This document shows positions 1-6,101 of a DNA stretch of 18,608 bases, in pieces. This DNA is from Gracilibacteraceae bacterium (GTDB taxonomy: Bacteria; Bacillota; Desulfitobacteriia; Desulfitobacteriales; Syntrophobotulaceae). Location: the NCBI GenBank assembly GCA_031255985.1, contig JAIRRL010000094.1:1-18608 (forward strand), in the 5' to 3' direction. Below the pieces are notes generated by a model. It was not told the origin of the DNA. It did not search any database and saw nothing but the letters and a program-made list of their open reading frames with translations. The translations under genes and the position numbers were made by a program. Within the stretch, counting starts at the first letter, position 1, and each line of letters begins with the position of its first letter.

Positions 1-543
1 GGCTATCTGCAAAAGTACCTCGCCCTCACGGACCCTGGCATGTATGAGTTGAACAAAACGCTCAAGCTGCAATACATCGGCGGCAAGCTTCACGTACAAC
101 TGTATGAAGGGATCGGATACCATCGCCTTCTTAAGGAAATCCGTGACACTGGCTTTGACCTTCCAACAGAAGACGAATGGGAATATCTATGCGGCGGGGG
201 CGCGCGGACCCTGTGGCGCTGGGGCGACAGTTACGATTACGACATGGCGGTCCCTTATTTTGAAATTGAAACCGCCGAAGCGGGCTGGAATATTTCGAAT
301 CCAAACCAATTCGGCCTGGCAATAGCCTCCGACCCATATCGCTATGAAGTGGTCTCCGGCGAGAATGTCATCTTGAAAGGCGGAGACGGCGGCGAGAATC
401 TCTGCGGCGGGATGGGGCTGACGCTGGGTTTTCTGCCCGTTGCTACCTACTACAAGGGCTATGGCCCAAGCGACGATGAATTGTGGTACATGGAGGATAT
501 AGGAGGCGATTATACCTCATATCGCCGGATTATTCGATTGTGA
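1..543 (+). CDS. Divergent FGE-sulfatase/SUMF1-like protein, 5' end missing
   Basis: The frame is open to base 1, so this is the 3' part of a longer gene; the ATG at 40 is probably internal because translatable sequence (GYLQKYLALTDPG) precedes it. The only recognisable signature is LPTEDEWEYLCGGG...WRWGD (from residue 41 counted from that ATG), which matches the LPTEAEWEYAARGG...WGD core of the formylglycine-generating-enzyme/SUMF1 fold. Later pieces fit the rest of that fold loosely: NQFGLAIASD where the family has NAFGLYDMxGN, VILKGGDGG where it has RVLRGGSW, and a YRRIIRL end resembling GFRVVR. The paired catalytic cysteines of true FGEs are not evident, so enzymatic activity is doubtful. 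It lies upstream of immunity-like fragments and may belong to the same accessory locus. The fold is moderately supported; the role is unknown. Confidence 0.5.
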   Translation, partial: GYLQKYLALTDPGMYELNKTLKLQYIGGKLHVQLYEGIGYHRLLKEIRDTGFDLPTEDEWEYLCGGGARTLWRWGDSYDYDMAVPYFEIETAEAGWNISNPNQFGLAIASDPYRYEVVSGENVILKGGDGGENLCGGMGLTLGFLPVATYYKGYGPSDDELWYMEDIGGDYTSYRRIIRL

Positions 544-578
544 CGCGGACTGAATACGCAACGGCTTGACAGTGATGA

Positions 579-680
579 AATTCAGCGAAATCAAAACAGG
601 CGAAGCGTCCATGCACGGATTTTGATATATGGCCTTCACTTGAAAACCATATCGAGGCGGCGAAAAAGAATATAAAATGA
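579..680 (+). pseudogene. Remnant gene tail (possible immunity protein C-terminus)
   Basis: A stop-bounded frame without a start codon ends in FDIWPSLENHIEAAKKNIK and a TGA. That TGA overlaps the ATG of the next gene as ATGA. The acidic, amphipathic 'LENHIEAAKK' ending resembles the final helix of SMI1/KNR4 (SUKH) proteins. A nearly identical DNA stretch recurs at 1972-1989, where it encodes NYIEAVK. I infer the leftover 3' end of a displaced gene. It is short, and the family assignment is weak. Confidence 0.3.
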
Positions 681-1078
681 AACTTATAGAATGGTTGTTG
701 GGAAAATGGATTAGAAAAAAGGAATGTAAATGTCATTTTGGAGCAGATGATATTCTTATAGAAGATTTTCGGCTAAATGCCGTACATTATCTCCCCGCGA
801 AACTAGAAAAAGGGATAGAACTTGATTACTATATGGATACCGGTAAAGACATTTATCTTCTACGTTTGCAAGACAGCATAGAAAACACCATACTATTTAT
901 AAATAGAGAATCAGTAAAAAGAAATACCGCAATGCAATTTACGTACATTATTGCAAGAAAAAAATTATATGACGAGAATATAAATAAAGAATTAGAAAAA
1001 ATAATTAGAAAATTAAAGGAAATAAAATTCCCAAAATATCATGAAGAAAAAACGTTTGAAATAGAGGCATGGAAATAA
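677..1078 (+). CDS. AT-rich hypothetical protein, 133 residues
   Basis: I do not recognise a family. The protein is lysine- and isoleucine-rich, with an N-terminal amphipathic stretch (MKLIEWLLGKWIRKK) and a charged C-terminal helix (residues 101-116, NKELEKIIRKLKEIKF). It has no signal peptide and no clear membrane span. The start overlaps the preceding remnant's stop as ATGA, which suggests translational coupling; a GAGG at 654-657 is too far away to be its own binding site. Codon use is strongly A/T-ending, unlike the GC-rich metabolic genes, which suggests recent acquisition. Its stop codon overlaps the ATG of another immunity-like tail (TAATG). From context it could be an immunity or toxin-related cargo gene, but nothing in the protein proves this. 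Confidence 0.55.
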   Translation: MKLIEWLLGKWIRKKECKCHFGADDILIEDFRLNAVHYLPAKLEKGIELDYYMDTGKDIYLLRLQDSIENTILFINRESVKRNTAMQFTYIIARKKLYDENINKELEKIIRKLKEIKFPKYHEEKTFEIEAWK

Positions 1079-1176
1079 TGGAGCGCGGCGTCATCGCGCC
1101 GAACTTTGCCGCGTATCTTGAAAGCCTGATAGAGAGCGACTACGACTTTATCAAAGGTTTTTTTGCGGAGAACTGA
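1078..1176 (+). pseudogene. SMI1/KNR4 (SUKH)-like C-terminal fragment
   Basis: A 32-residue frame begins at an ATG overlapping the upstream stop. It contains APNFAAYLESLIESD, which looks like the closing segment of SMI1/KNR4 family proteins (pattern APSFxxFLExLIE). A full family member has about 130-180 residues, so only the tail is present. It is much more GC-rich than the AT-rich gene just before it, implying the two were joined by recombination. SUKH proteins commonly act as immunity proteins against polymorphic toxins, so I interpret this as a decayed immunity gene. It could be translated as a peptide, but function is unlikely. Confidence 0.4.
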
Positions 1177-1188
1177 ACGACGGCTAGG

Positions 1189-1217
1189 TTGATTTAATCC
1201 TATGTTTGAAGTATAAT
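1189..1217 (+). promoter_or_regulatory. Sigma-A-type promoter of phd-doc
   Basis: TTGATT at 1189-1194 and a perfect TATAAT at 1212-1217 are separated by 17 bases. This predicts a transcript start near 1224, about 60 bases before the antitoxin start. A short inverted repeat (AACCG, five bases, CGGTT; 1231-1245) lies just downstream and could be an operator for the autoregulating antitoxin. The promoter call is well supported; the operator is a guess. Confidence 0.7.
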
Positions 1218-1282
1218 GATATTGATAAGAAACCGACTTGCGGTTGCCCAATATAATAAATTTAAAAAAATGAGGTGACTTT

Positions 1283-1525
1283 ATGACTCTTGACACAAAT
1301 TTGCTTGTGTCAATGACAGAAGCAAATCAGAATTTTTCCAAAGTGGTGCGGCTCGTAGATGAAAACGGCATGGCGGTAATTCTGAAAAACAACAGACCGC
1401 GTTATATGGTTTTGAGTTTTTCAGAATACGATGAAATTCAAGCCGCAAGGCAAAAATTTATTGGTGCGGCTGTCGATAGTGTCATTGACGAAAATCTCGA
1501 AGCGCTAAGGCAACTTGCACAATGA
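1283..1525 (+). CDS. phd: Type II antitoxin, Phd/YefM family
   Basis: This 80-residue protein has the Phd/YefM layout. The N-terminal half is a DNA-binding domain with the typical opening (VSMTEANQNFSKVVRLVDENG), followed by VILKNNRPRYMVLSFSEYDEI. The C-terminal tail from about residue 55 is charged and predicted to bind the toxin. It neutralises the Doc toxin encoded next and, as in other family members, probably represses its own promoter together with the toxin. GAGGTG lies about 7 bases before the ATG and fixes the start. Its stop overlaps the toxin start as ATGA, the usual coupled arrangement with antitoxin first. The family assignment is confident. Confidence 0.9.
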   Translation: MTLDTNLLVSMTEANQNFSKVVRLVDENGMAVILKNNRPRYMVLSFSEYDEIQAARQKFIGAAVDSVIDENLEALRQLAQ

Positions 1526-1908
1526 TCATTCTGACCGTTGACGAAATAATCACACTGCACTCAAAACTGATTGCGGCAACGGGCGGGAGCGACGGTTTGC
1601 GTGACAAAGGGCTTTTGGAATCCGCGGTTTTGAATTGTTATCAGACATTCGGCGGCGAGGAACTTTACCCCGGCGTTATTGAAAAGGCGGCGCGGCTGGC
1701 TTTCAGCATCTGTGCCAATCACCCATTTGTTGACGGCAACAAACGCGCCGCCGTAACTTCGTTGCTCACAATTTTGCGTTTGAATGACATTGCGATTTCG
1801 CATACGCAAAAGGAACTTGTCGCGCTTGGGCTTGGTATCGCTGACAGGTCGCTTGATTATGAAACGGTCTTAGAGTGGGTACGGTTGCATTTGTCGGCGC
1901 AATCGTAA
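1522..1908 (+). CDS. doc: Death-on-curing (Doc) toxin, Fic fold
   Basis: At 128 residues this is a full-length Doc protein. The Fic/Doc catalytic motif is intact as HPFVDGNKRAA (His67, Asp71, Lys74, Arg75), consistent with a kinase-type Fic toxin; in known Doc enzymes the target is elongation factor Tu, which becomes phosphorylated and inactive. The N-terminal TVDEIITLHSKLI and GLRDKGLLESAV segments are also typical. It is translationally coupled to the antitoxin by a 4-base overlap. A strong hairpin follows the stop. All key residues are present, so the pair is probably functional, unlike the fragmented genes on either side. Target identity is from family knowledge, not from this sequence. 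Confidence 0.92.
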   Translation: MIILTVDEIITLHSKLIAATGGSDGLRDKGLLESAVLNCYQTFGGEELYPGVIEKAARLAFSICANHPFVDGNKRAAVTSLLTILRLNDIAISHTQKELVALGLGIADRSLDYETVLEWVRLHLSAQS

Positions 1909-1918
1909 ATAGACGCGG

Positions 1919-1956
1919 CGGCAAGTTGTATCCGGACTCTCGGATACGACTTGCCG
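1919..1956 (+). terminator. Hairpin after doc
   Basis: Two 16-base arms (1919-1934 and 1941-1956) pair with a single wobble around a six-base loop, starting 11 bases after the doc stop. There is no T-run after it, so it is not a textbook intrinsic terminator. It may be a processing or stability element, or the scar of a cassette junction. Confidence 0.5.
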
Positions 1957-1971
1957 GAGAACAGTAAAACT

Positions 1972-1989
1972 ATATCGAGGCGGTGAAAA
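1972..1989 (+). repeat. Recurring junction sequence, copy 2 (copy 1 at 649-666)
   Basis: ATATCGAGGCGG, then one variable base, then GAAAA is shared by 649-666 and 1972-1989 (17 of 18 bases identical). Both copies sit directly in front of an orphan small gene and both read IEA(A/V)K in the same frame. They look like the 3' ends of related genes left at insertion boundaries. The GAGG in copy 2 is positioned to serve as ribosome binding site for the ORF at 1990. Confidence 0.55.
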
Positions 1990-2178
1990 GTGAATTATGA
2001 AAGAACTGGTGTGATAAACAATTTTGCATTAATTGAAGAAATTGACAATTACGACAAAGCAAACAATCCGCTAAACCTGTCCGTCTACGAATTATTACCA
2101 ATTGGTGTAAAATGGGATTACAGATTTTCCTTTGATTTGGAAACAGGCAAAACAGGGAAATTGATAATATCAGGATGA
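1990..2178 (+). CDS. Small hypothetical protein, 62 residues, GTG start
   Basis: I recognise no family. The product (opening MNYERTGVINNF) is acidic and aromatic, with no membrane span or obvious motif. GAGG at 1977-1980, nine bases before the GTG, supports translation. The stop (TGA) directly abuts an ATG that opens the alternative longer form of the next gene, so the two may be coupled. The protein may be a fragment: it ends abruptly after a short beta-rich segment (YRFSFDLETGKTGKLIISG), a strand pattern that would normally continue into a larger fold. It is likely part of the same immunity-type cassette array. Confidence 0.4.
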   Translation: MNYERTGVINNFALIEEIDNYDKANNPLNLSVYELLPIGVKWDYRFSFDLETGKTGKLIISG

Positions 2179-2185
2179 ATGATCG

Positions 2186-2220
2186 GGACAAAAGCAGGAC
2201 AAAAGGACAAAAGGACAAAA
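2186..2220 (+). repeat. Octanucleotide tandem repeat GGACAAAA
   Basis: Three perfect back-to-back copies occupy 2197-2220, and a fourth copy, displaced by three bases, is at 2186-2193. The array runs straight into the GGAG ribosome binding site of the following gene. The unit is not a multiple of three, so copy-number change would shift any reading frame crossing it. Confidence 0.8.
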
Positions 2221-2224
2221 GGAG
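2221..2224 (+). promoter_or_regulatory. Ribosome binding site deciding the 2233 start
   Basis: AAAAGGAG ends eight bases before the ATG at 2233, which is ideal spacing. The alternative in-frame ATG at 2179 has only a weak AGG before it. Confidence 0.65.
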
Positions 2225-2232
2225 ACAAAGAA

Positions 2233-2727
2233 ATGACGGAGCAATTTACTTTTATCACGGATTTTTTGGGTTGCGACTATGAATTGTTTAAGGATGCGGC
2301 GAACGACGAAGCGGTGACCAAGCGCTACAATGAACTGGTCGAGGAGGGCAGGCGCGACGGTTTTTTCCCGCTGATCATTGCCGGAGCGGACGACGTTTTG
2401 GCGGAAACGTTCGAAATGGCGCTTGAGGACGCCGAGTGCGAAAACACGCCGGAGGGCGTCGCCGCCTTCCGCGAGAGCGTTCTGCGTGAAGCTGAGGATG
2501 TGGACGCGCAGGCGTTTCTTGCCGAACGGCTGGCAGAGTACATGGAAACCTATGGTGAGGAAATCCGGGGCGATTTCATGGAGTTCGAGCCAAACGATTG
2601 CTTTATCGCGATTGGCGGCGGCGGCCGGCCTCACGCCGAGTTGATCATTGCGAAAATTCCTGCGAAAAATCCGTGGGAACTTGCGGCATGGGTTCCGATG
2701 GACGGCTACAATTTTTGGTGGGATTGA
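2233..2727 (+). CDS. DUF4253-like protein, apparently C-terminally truncated
   Basis: This is a 164-residue acidic cytoplasmic protein of unknown function. Its N-terminal part (DYELFKDAANDEAV...GFFPLIIAGADDVL) resembles the DUF4253 opening (DFELF...GFxPVLVxxDExL). Near the end, PAKNPWELAAWVPMDGYNF matches the family's PWExxAWLPMGGxN segment. Family members usually continue about 30 more residues, through a NECP...YWYEKYGA region, to a terminal DxLEF; here the frame stops at FWWD, so the C-terminus is probably lost or replaced. I chose the start at 2233 for its binding site; an in-frame ATG at 2179 would add 18 residues encoded by the octamer repeat. DUF4253 genes often occur near polymorphic-toxin immunity genes, which agrees with the surroundings. 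The assignment comes from remembered family patterns, with no database search. Confidence 0.55.
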   Translation: MTEQFTFITDFLGCDYELFKDAANDEAVTKRYNELVEEGRRDGFFPLIIAGADDVLAETFEMALEDAECENTPEGVAAFRESVLREAEDVDAQAFLAERLAEYMETYGEEIRGDFMEFEPNDCFIAIGGGGRPHAELIIAKIPAKNPWELAAWVPMDGYNFWWD

Positions 2728-2781
2728 CTTCTCGCCGGGATATGCGGCAATACGTTCAGCTCTCAAAAGAAAGCGCGATGA

Positions 2782-2832
2782 TTATAAAAAACAAGGGCCG
2801 CCATGCTGTGTTTTACAGCCTGGCGGCCCTTG
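2782..2832 (-). terminator. Intrinsic terminator of the propionate operon
   Basis: On the minus strand an 18-base arm (2832-2815), a five-base loop and a complementary arm (2809-2792, one mismatch) are followed at once by six T residues and then an A/T-rich stretch. It begins 21 bases after the mmdC stop and marks the end of the minus-strand block. It is a textbook rho-independent terminator. Confidence 0.92.
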
Positions 2833-2853
2833 GAACGGTTACCGGGAGCCGTT

Positions 2854-3063
2854 TTACTCAATCACCATGATAACGGCGCCGGCTTTCACTTTGTCGCCCA
2901 CGGCGACCTTGATTTCCTTGACGGCGCCGTCCACTGGCGACGGTACCGGCTGCTCCATTTTCATCGCTTCCATGACGCATACGACGTCGCGAGATTTGAC
3001 CGCGTCTCCCGCACTGACTTTCAGAGCCTTGATCGTTCCGGGAACCCTAGCTTTTACGTCCAT
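2854..3063 (-). CDS. mmdC: Methylmalonyl-CoA decarboxylase biotin carrier (gamma) subunit, minimal form
   Basis: This 69-residue protein is a bare biotinyl domain. It carries carboxybiotin between the carboxyltransferase (MmdA) and the membrane carboxybiotin decarboxylase (MmdB). The biotin site EAMKM is intact, with Lys35 as the attachment residue, flanked by the usual VPGTI and PSPVDGAVKEI hairpins. Classical MmdC/OadA carriers have a long Ala/Pro-rich linker before this domain; here it is absent, and the protein starts directly at the fold. A strong GGAGGT precedes the ATG. It is the last gene before the terminator, 48 bases after mmdB. The ligase that would biotinylate it is encoded at 15203-16090 in the same block. 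Confidence 0.93.
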   Translation of the reverse strand: MDVKARVPGTIKALKVSAGDAVKSRDVVCVMEAMKMEQPVPSPVDGAVKEIKVAVGDKVKAGAVIMVIE

Positions 3064-3111
3064 GTTTACCTCCTAATGATTTTTATGGATCAAGGATTAT
3101 CAATAAATCCT

Positions 3112-4332
3112 TTAACCAGCGACCATATTGATTGTCGCCACAAATATGCCGGCGACAATCGCCGAAGTGATGACCCCGGAAATGTTCGCCCCCATGGCGA
3201 CAGGCAAAATAACGGCGAAGGGGTTCTCATCCTGAGCCGCGTGCTGAGCGAGTTTGGCGGTCGAAGGCATACAGGACACGCCGGCCACGCCGATGGTGGG
3301 ATTGAAATCCTCGCCTTTGCGCTTATGCCACAGATACATCAGCCAGCCGCCCATAATGCCGCCCACCGCGGAAATCGCCAGGGCCAAAATGCCGAGAATC
3401 AGGATTTTTACTACCGTCGGATTGAGAATGGTACTCGCTTCGCAAAGAACGCCCAGGAGCAATCCCAAAAAGAAAGTGGCAAAATAGGAAAGTCCGTCTT
3501 CGCATAAGCCGATATACTTCTCAATATTAGCCTCTTTCACCGCCATGCCGAGGAAGAAGGAGAGCAGCAGGGGCGCGGCCACCGGCAGCAGCAGGCAAAG
3601 AATCGTACAAATGACGACGATAAAAATGAACTTTGACTTCTGGGACACTTCCGGCACTTCTATTATCATGTCAATGGCCCGGTATTTTTTGGGAATCAGG
3701 GCCTTGATGATATAGGGATAACCGCCGTAGCATAAGCTCAAATACAAATAAGCGATGATGCCGATCGGCACAAATAATTCAGGCGCCAGCATCAGAGAGG
3801 CAAATAAGACCATCGGCCCGTCCGCGCCGCCGATAGTGGCCACCGCCGCCGCTTCGTTGGGGGCGAGACCGAGAGCCGCCACGCCGAGAACCAGAGCGAC
3901 AAAAGTGCCCAGTTCCGCGAAAATGGCGATGATCATCGACGACCAGGGCTTGGCCAGCATGAAGCTGATCTCGCTGCGGGCGCCGATGCCCATGAATACC
4001 AGGCAGGCGATCAAACCATTGGAAAAAGTCAGGTTGTAGATTGGCTGCAGAAAGTTGACCTGCATAACTGTCATGAGTTCGTTATTATCGGATATTAACG
4101 GCGAGATGATGATATTGCCGACTTCTCCGTTATCCAAAAATAACATGCCGCAGTTGACGGCGATCATGCCGATTCCCATCGGCACCATGATCAGCGGCTC
4201 CAAAGTTCCCGTAAACCCCAGATAAGCCAGCGCAAACCCCGCGAGAACCAAGACAATTCGCGCGATGGCAATGGAAGCCTCCACCTCGAAGAATGTGCCT
4301 ATGCCTGGAAAAAGCTGTAAAAAGAACTCCAT
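3112..4332 (-). CDS. mmdB: Na+-translocating decarboxylase beta subunit (carboxybiotin decarboxylase)
   Basis: This 406-residue integral membrane protein belongs to the OadB/MmdB/GcdB family and is full length. It decarboxylates carboxybiotin on MmdC and couples this to Na+ export. Visible family hallmarks are IGGADGPM (Asp171, equivalent to the essential OadB aspartate), FNPTIGVAGVSCMPSTAKLAQ near residue 345, and GANISGVITSAIVAGI at the end, which holds the Asn/Ser residues tied to Na+ binding. Many hydrophobic spans run through the protein. Its ATG overlaps the stop of the small subunit as TAATG. Although related subunits serve oxaloacetate or glutaconyl-CoA decarboxylases, the neighbours (mutase, epimerase, MmdA) identify methylmalonyl-CoA as the substrate. 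Confidence 0.95.
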   Translation of the reverse strand: MEFFLQLFPGIGTFFEVEASIAIARIVLVLAGFALAYLGFTGTLEPLIMVPMGIGMIAVNCGMLFLDNGEVGNIIISPLISDNNELMTVMQVNFLQPIYNLTFSNGLIACLVFMGIGARSEISFMLAKPWSSMIIAIFAELGTFVALVLGVAALGLAPNEAAAVATIGGADGPMVLFASLMLAPELFVPIGIIAYLYLSLCYGGYPYIIKALIPKKYRAIDMIIEVPEVSQKSKFIFIVVICTILCLLLPVAAPLLLSFFLGMAVKEANIEKYIGLCEDGLSYFATFFLGLLLGVLCEASTILNPTVVKILILGILALAISAVGGIMGGWLMYLWHKRKGEDFNPTIGVAGVSCMPSTAKLAQHAAQDENPFAVILPVAMGANISGVITSAIVAGIFVATINMVAG

Positions 4333-4466
4333 TACGCTTTATCCTCCTCCGCGGACCCGCCGCTTCCGCCCGTCAGTTTGCTGATCCCAACAATGATTCC
4401 GACCACAGCCAAAGAAATCGCCGCCATCAATCCATACGACATCAGGGCGTAGCTAAAAATGCTCAT
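4332..4466 (-). CDS. OadG-like small membrane subunit of the decarboxylase, 44 residues
   Basis: This very short gene reads MSIFSYALMSYGLMAAISL at its start, continues as one transmembrane helix (about residues 8-31) and ends in a Gly/Ser and acidic tail (GGSGGSAEEDKA). That matches the one-helix OadG/MmdD-type subunits that hold the Na+ pump together; the proteins also called OadG-related small transporter subunits have this size. GGAGG lies seven bases before the ATG. The stop overlaps the mmdB start as TAATG, so the two are coupled. Classical OadG/MmdD proteins are longer (80-115 residues) with an extended cytoplasmic tail for the carrier, which is lacking here, in keeping with the minimal MmdC. 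Confidence 0.88.
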   Translation of the reverse strand: MSIFSYALMSYGLMAAISLAVVGIIVGISKLTGGSGGSAEEDKA

Positions 4467-4560
4467 ACCTTAACCTCCACAACTCAAAATCAATTTTCAA
4501 TGCGCGCCGGACAGAGACTAAGGCGGTTAGCTGCTGTCAAAATAAATACGCATACATCTC

Positions 4561-6096
4561 CTACAGCGGCATATTGCCGCGCACCTGATCCTGCCTGGGT
4601 TTATTTTCCAACATAATAAGGCTCTCGATCAGATAGCGCCTGGTATCGGCCGGCCGGATCAGCATATCGACAAATCCCCGCTCCGCCGCTATATAAGGCG
4701 TTTCGTACCGATCCGAGTATTCCTTGACTTTTTCGGCCCGCGCCGCCTCTTTGTCTTCGGCGGCCGCGATCTCCTTGCGGTAGATCACGTTAACCGCGCC
4801 GTCGGCGCCCATGACCGCTATCTCCGCCGTCGGCCAGGCCAGCACAACGTCCGCTCCCAGATCCTTGGAACACATCGCCAGATAGGAGCCGCCGTAAGCT
4901 TTGCGCAGCACGATCGTCACCTTGGGCACCTGAGCCACCGAGTAGACGTAGAGCAGTTTTGCCCCGTGCCGGATGATGCCGGTGAATTCCTGATCCACCC
5001 CCGGCAGAAAACCGGGAACGTCCACCAGATTGAGCAGCGGCACGTTAAAAGCGTCGCAGCACTGAATAAAACGGGAAGCCTTATCCGAGGCGTTCACGTC
5101 CAGGCAGCCGCCCATGCTGTAAGGCTGATTGGCGATAATCCCCACGCTGCGGCCGGCCACGCGGGAGAAGCCGACGACGATATTGTCAGCGTAAGCGGGC
5201 TGGATTTCAAAAAAAGCGCCGGGATCGGAAATCTGCTCGATCACGTCGTGAATATCATAAGGCTGCCGGTTGCTGTCCGGAATCAGCGCGTCCAGTTCCG
5301 GTCTTTCCTCCGCTCCCGCCTCATAGGGCAGAACAGGCGGTTTTTCCCTGGCGCTGGAAGGCAAATAAGACAGGATATTCCGCACCGCCTGCAGAGCCTC
5401 GTCCTCATTGGCCGCCGCCAAATGGGCGACGCCGGAGGTCGCGGTATGGGTGTAAGTGCCGCCCAGCTCGTCCACGGTTATTTCCTCGCCGGTCGTGGCC
5501 TTGATCACAGCCGGCCCGGTGATGAACATCTGGCTCTCTTTTTCCACCATGAGGATGAAGTCCGTCAGAGCCGGGGAATACACGGCGCCGCCGGCGCAAG
5601 GCCCCATGATCACCGAAATCTGGGGAACCTTGCCCGAATATATCGAGTTGCGGTAAAATATCTGACCGTAGCCGGCCAGGGCGTCAACCGCTTCCTGAAT
5701 CCTGGCGCCGCCGGAATCGTTGAGGCCGATTACCGGCGCCCCGGCCTGAGCCGCCATATCCAGCACTTTACAAATCTTTTTCGCGTGCATCTCGCCGAGA
5801 GCGCCGCCCTGAACCGTGAAATCCTGGGCGAAAACAAAGGCTGTGCGCCCGTTTATTTTGCCGTAGCCCGTCACCACGCCGTCGCCGGGTATGTCTTTGC
5901 CCTGCAAACTCTCGCAGCGATGGGCCACAAATGTATCCAGCTCCACGAACGTGCCTTCGTCCAGCAGTTTTTGAATCCGCTCCCTGGCGGTCTGTTTGCC
6001 CAGAGAATGTTGCTTCTCAATCGCCTTCGGGCCGCCGCACTGCTGAATATGAGCGGTTTTTTCCAACATGGCCGCGAGTTTTTCCGATGTATTCAT
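4561..6096 (-). CDS. mmdA: Methylmalonyl-CoA decarboxylase alpha subunit (carboxyltransferase)
   Basis: At 511 residues this is a full-length member of the acyl-CoA carboxyltransferase family. It moves the carboxyl group of (S)-methylmalonyl-CoA to biotin on MmdC, releasing propionyl-CoA. The two crotonase-like halves are evident: an N-terminal half with GGALGEMHAKKICKVLDMA and the oxyanion-type CAGGAVYSPALTDF (about residues 167-180), and a C-terminal half with NQPYSMGGCLDVNASDKASRF, DVPGFLPG and GGSYLAMCSKDLGAD. The protein ends in GNMPL, the usual close of this family. The start lies five bases after the epimerase stop. The same fold occurs in propionyl-CoA carboxylase beta subunits; absence of a biotin carboxylase and presence of MmdB favour the decarboxylase. 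Confidence 0.95.
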   Translation of the reverse strand: MNTSEKLAAMLEKTAHIQQCGGPKAIEKQHSLGKQTARERIQKLLDEGTFVELDTFVAHRCESLQGKDIPGDGVVTGYGKINGRTAFVFAQDFTVQGGALGEMHAKKICKVLDMAAQAGAPVIGLNDSGGARIQEAVDALAGYGQIFYRNSIYSGKVPQISVIMGPCAGGAVYSPALTDFILMVEKESQMFITGPAVIKATTGEEITVDELGGTYTHTATSGVAHLAAANEDEALQAVRNILSYLPSSAREKPPVLPYEAGAEERPELDALIPDSNRQPYDIHDVIEQISDPGAFFEIQPAYADNIVVGFSRVAGRSVGIIANQPYSMGGCLDVNASDKASRFIQCCDAFNVPLLNLVDVPGFLPGVDQEFTGIIRHGAKLLYVYSVAQVPKVTIVLRKAYGGSYLAMCSKDLGADVVLAWPTAEIAVMGADGAVNVIYRKEIAAAEDKEAARAEKVKEYSDRYETPYIAAERGFVDMLIRPADTRRYLIESLIMLENKPRQDQVRGNMPL

Positions 6097-6101
6097 CCCT
6101 A

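Noticed and set aside
2186..2220. GGACAAAA repeats considered as CRISPR-like
   Set aside because: Eight-base back-to-back units without spacers are a simple tandem repeat.
2648..3076. Plus-strand frame running on from the DUF4253-like gene in another phase
   Set aside because: I tested it as a frameshifted C-terminus, but it crosses the minus-strand terminator and mmdC and does not resemble the missing family ending.
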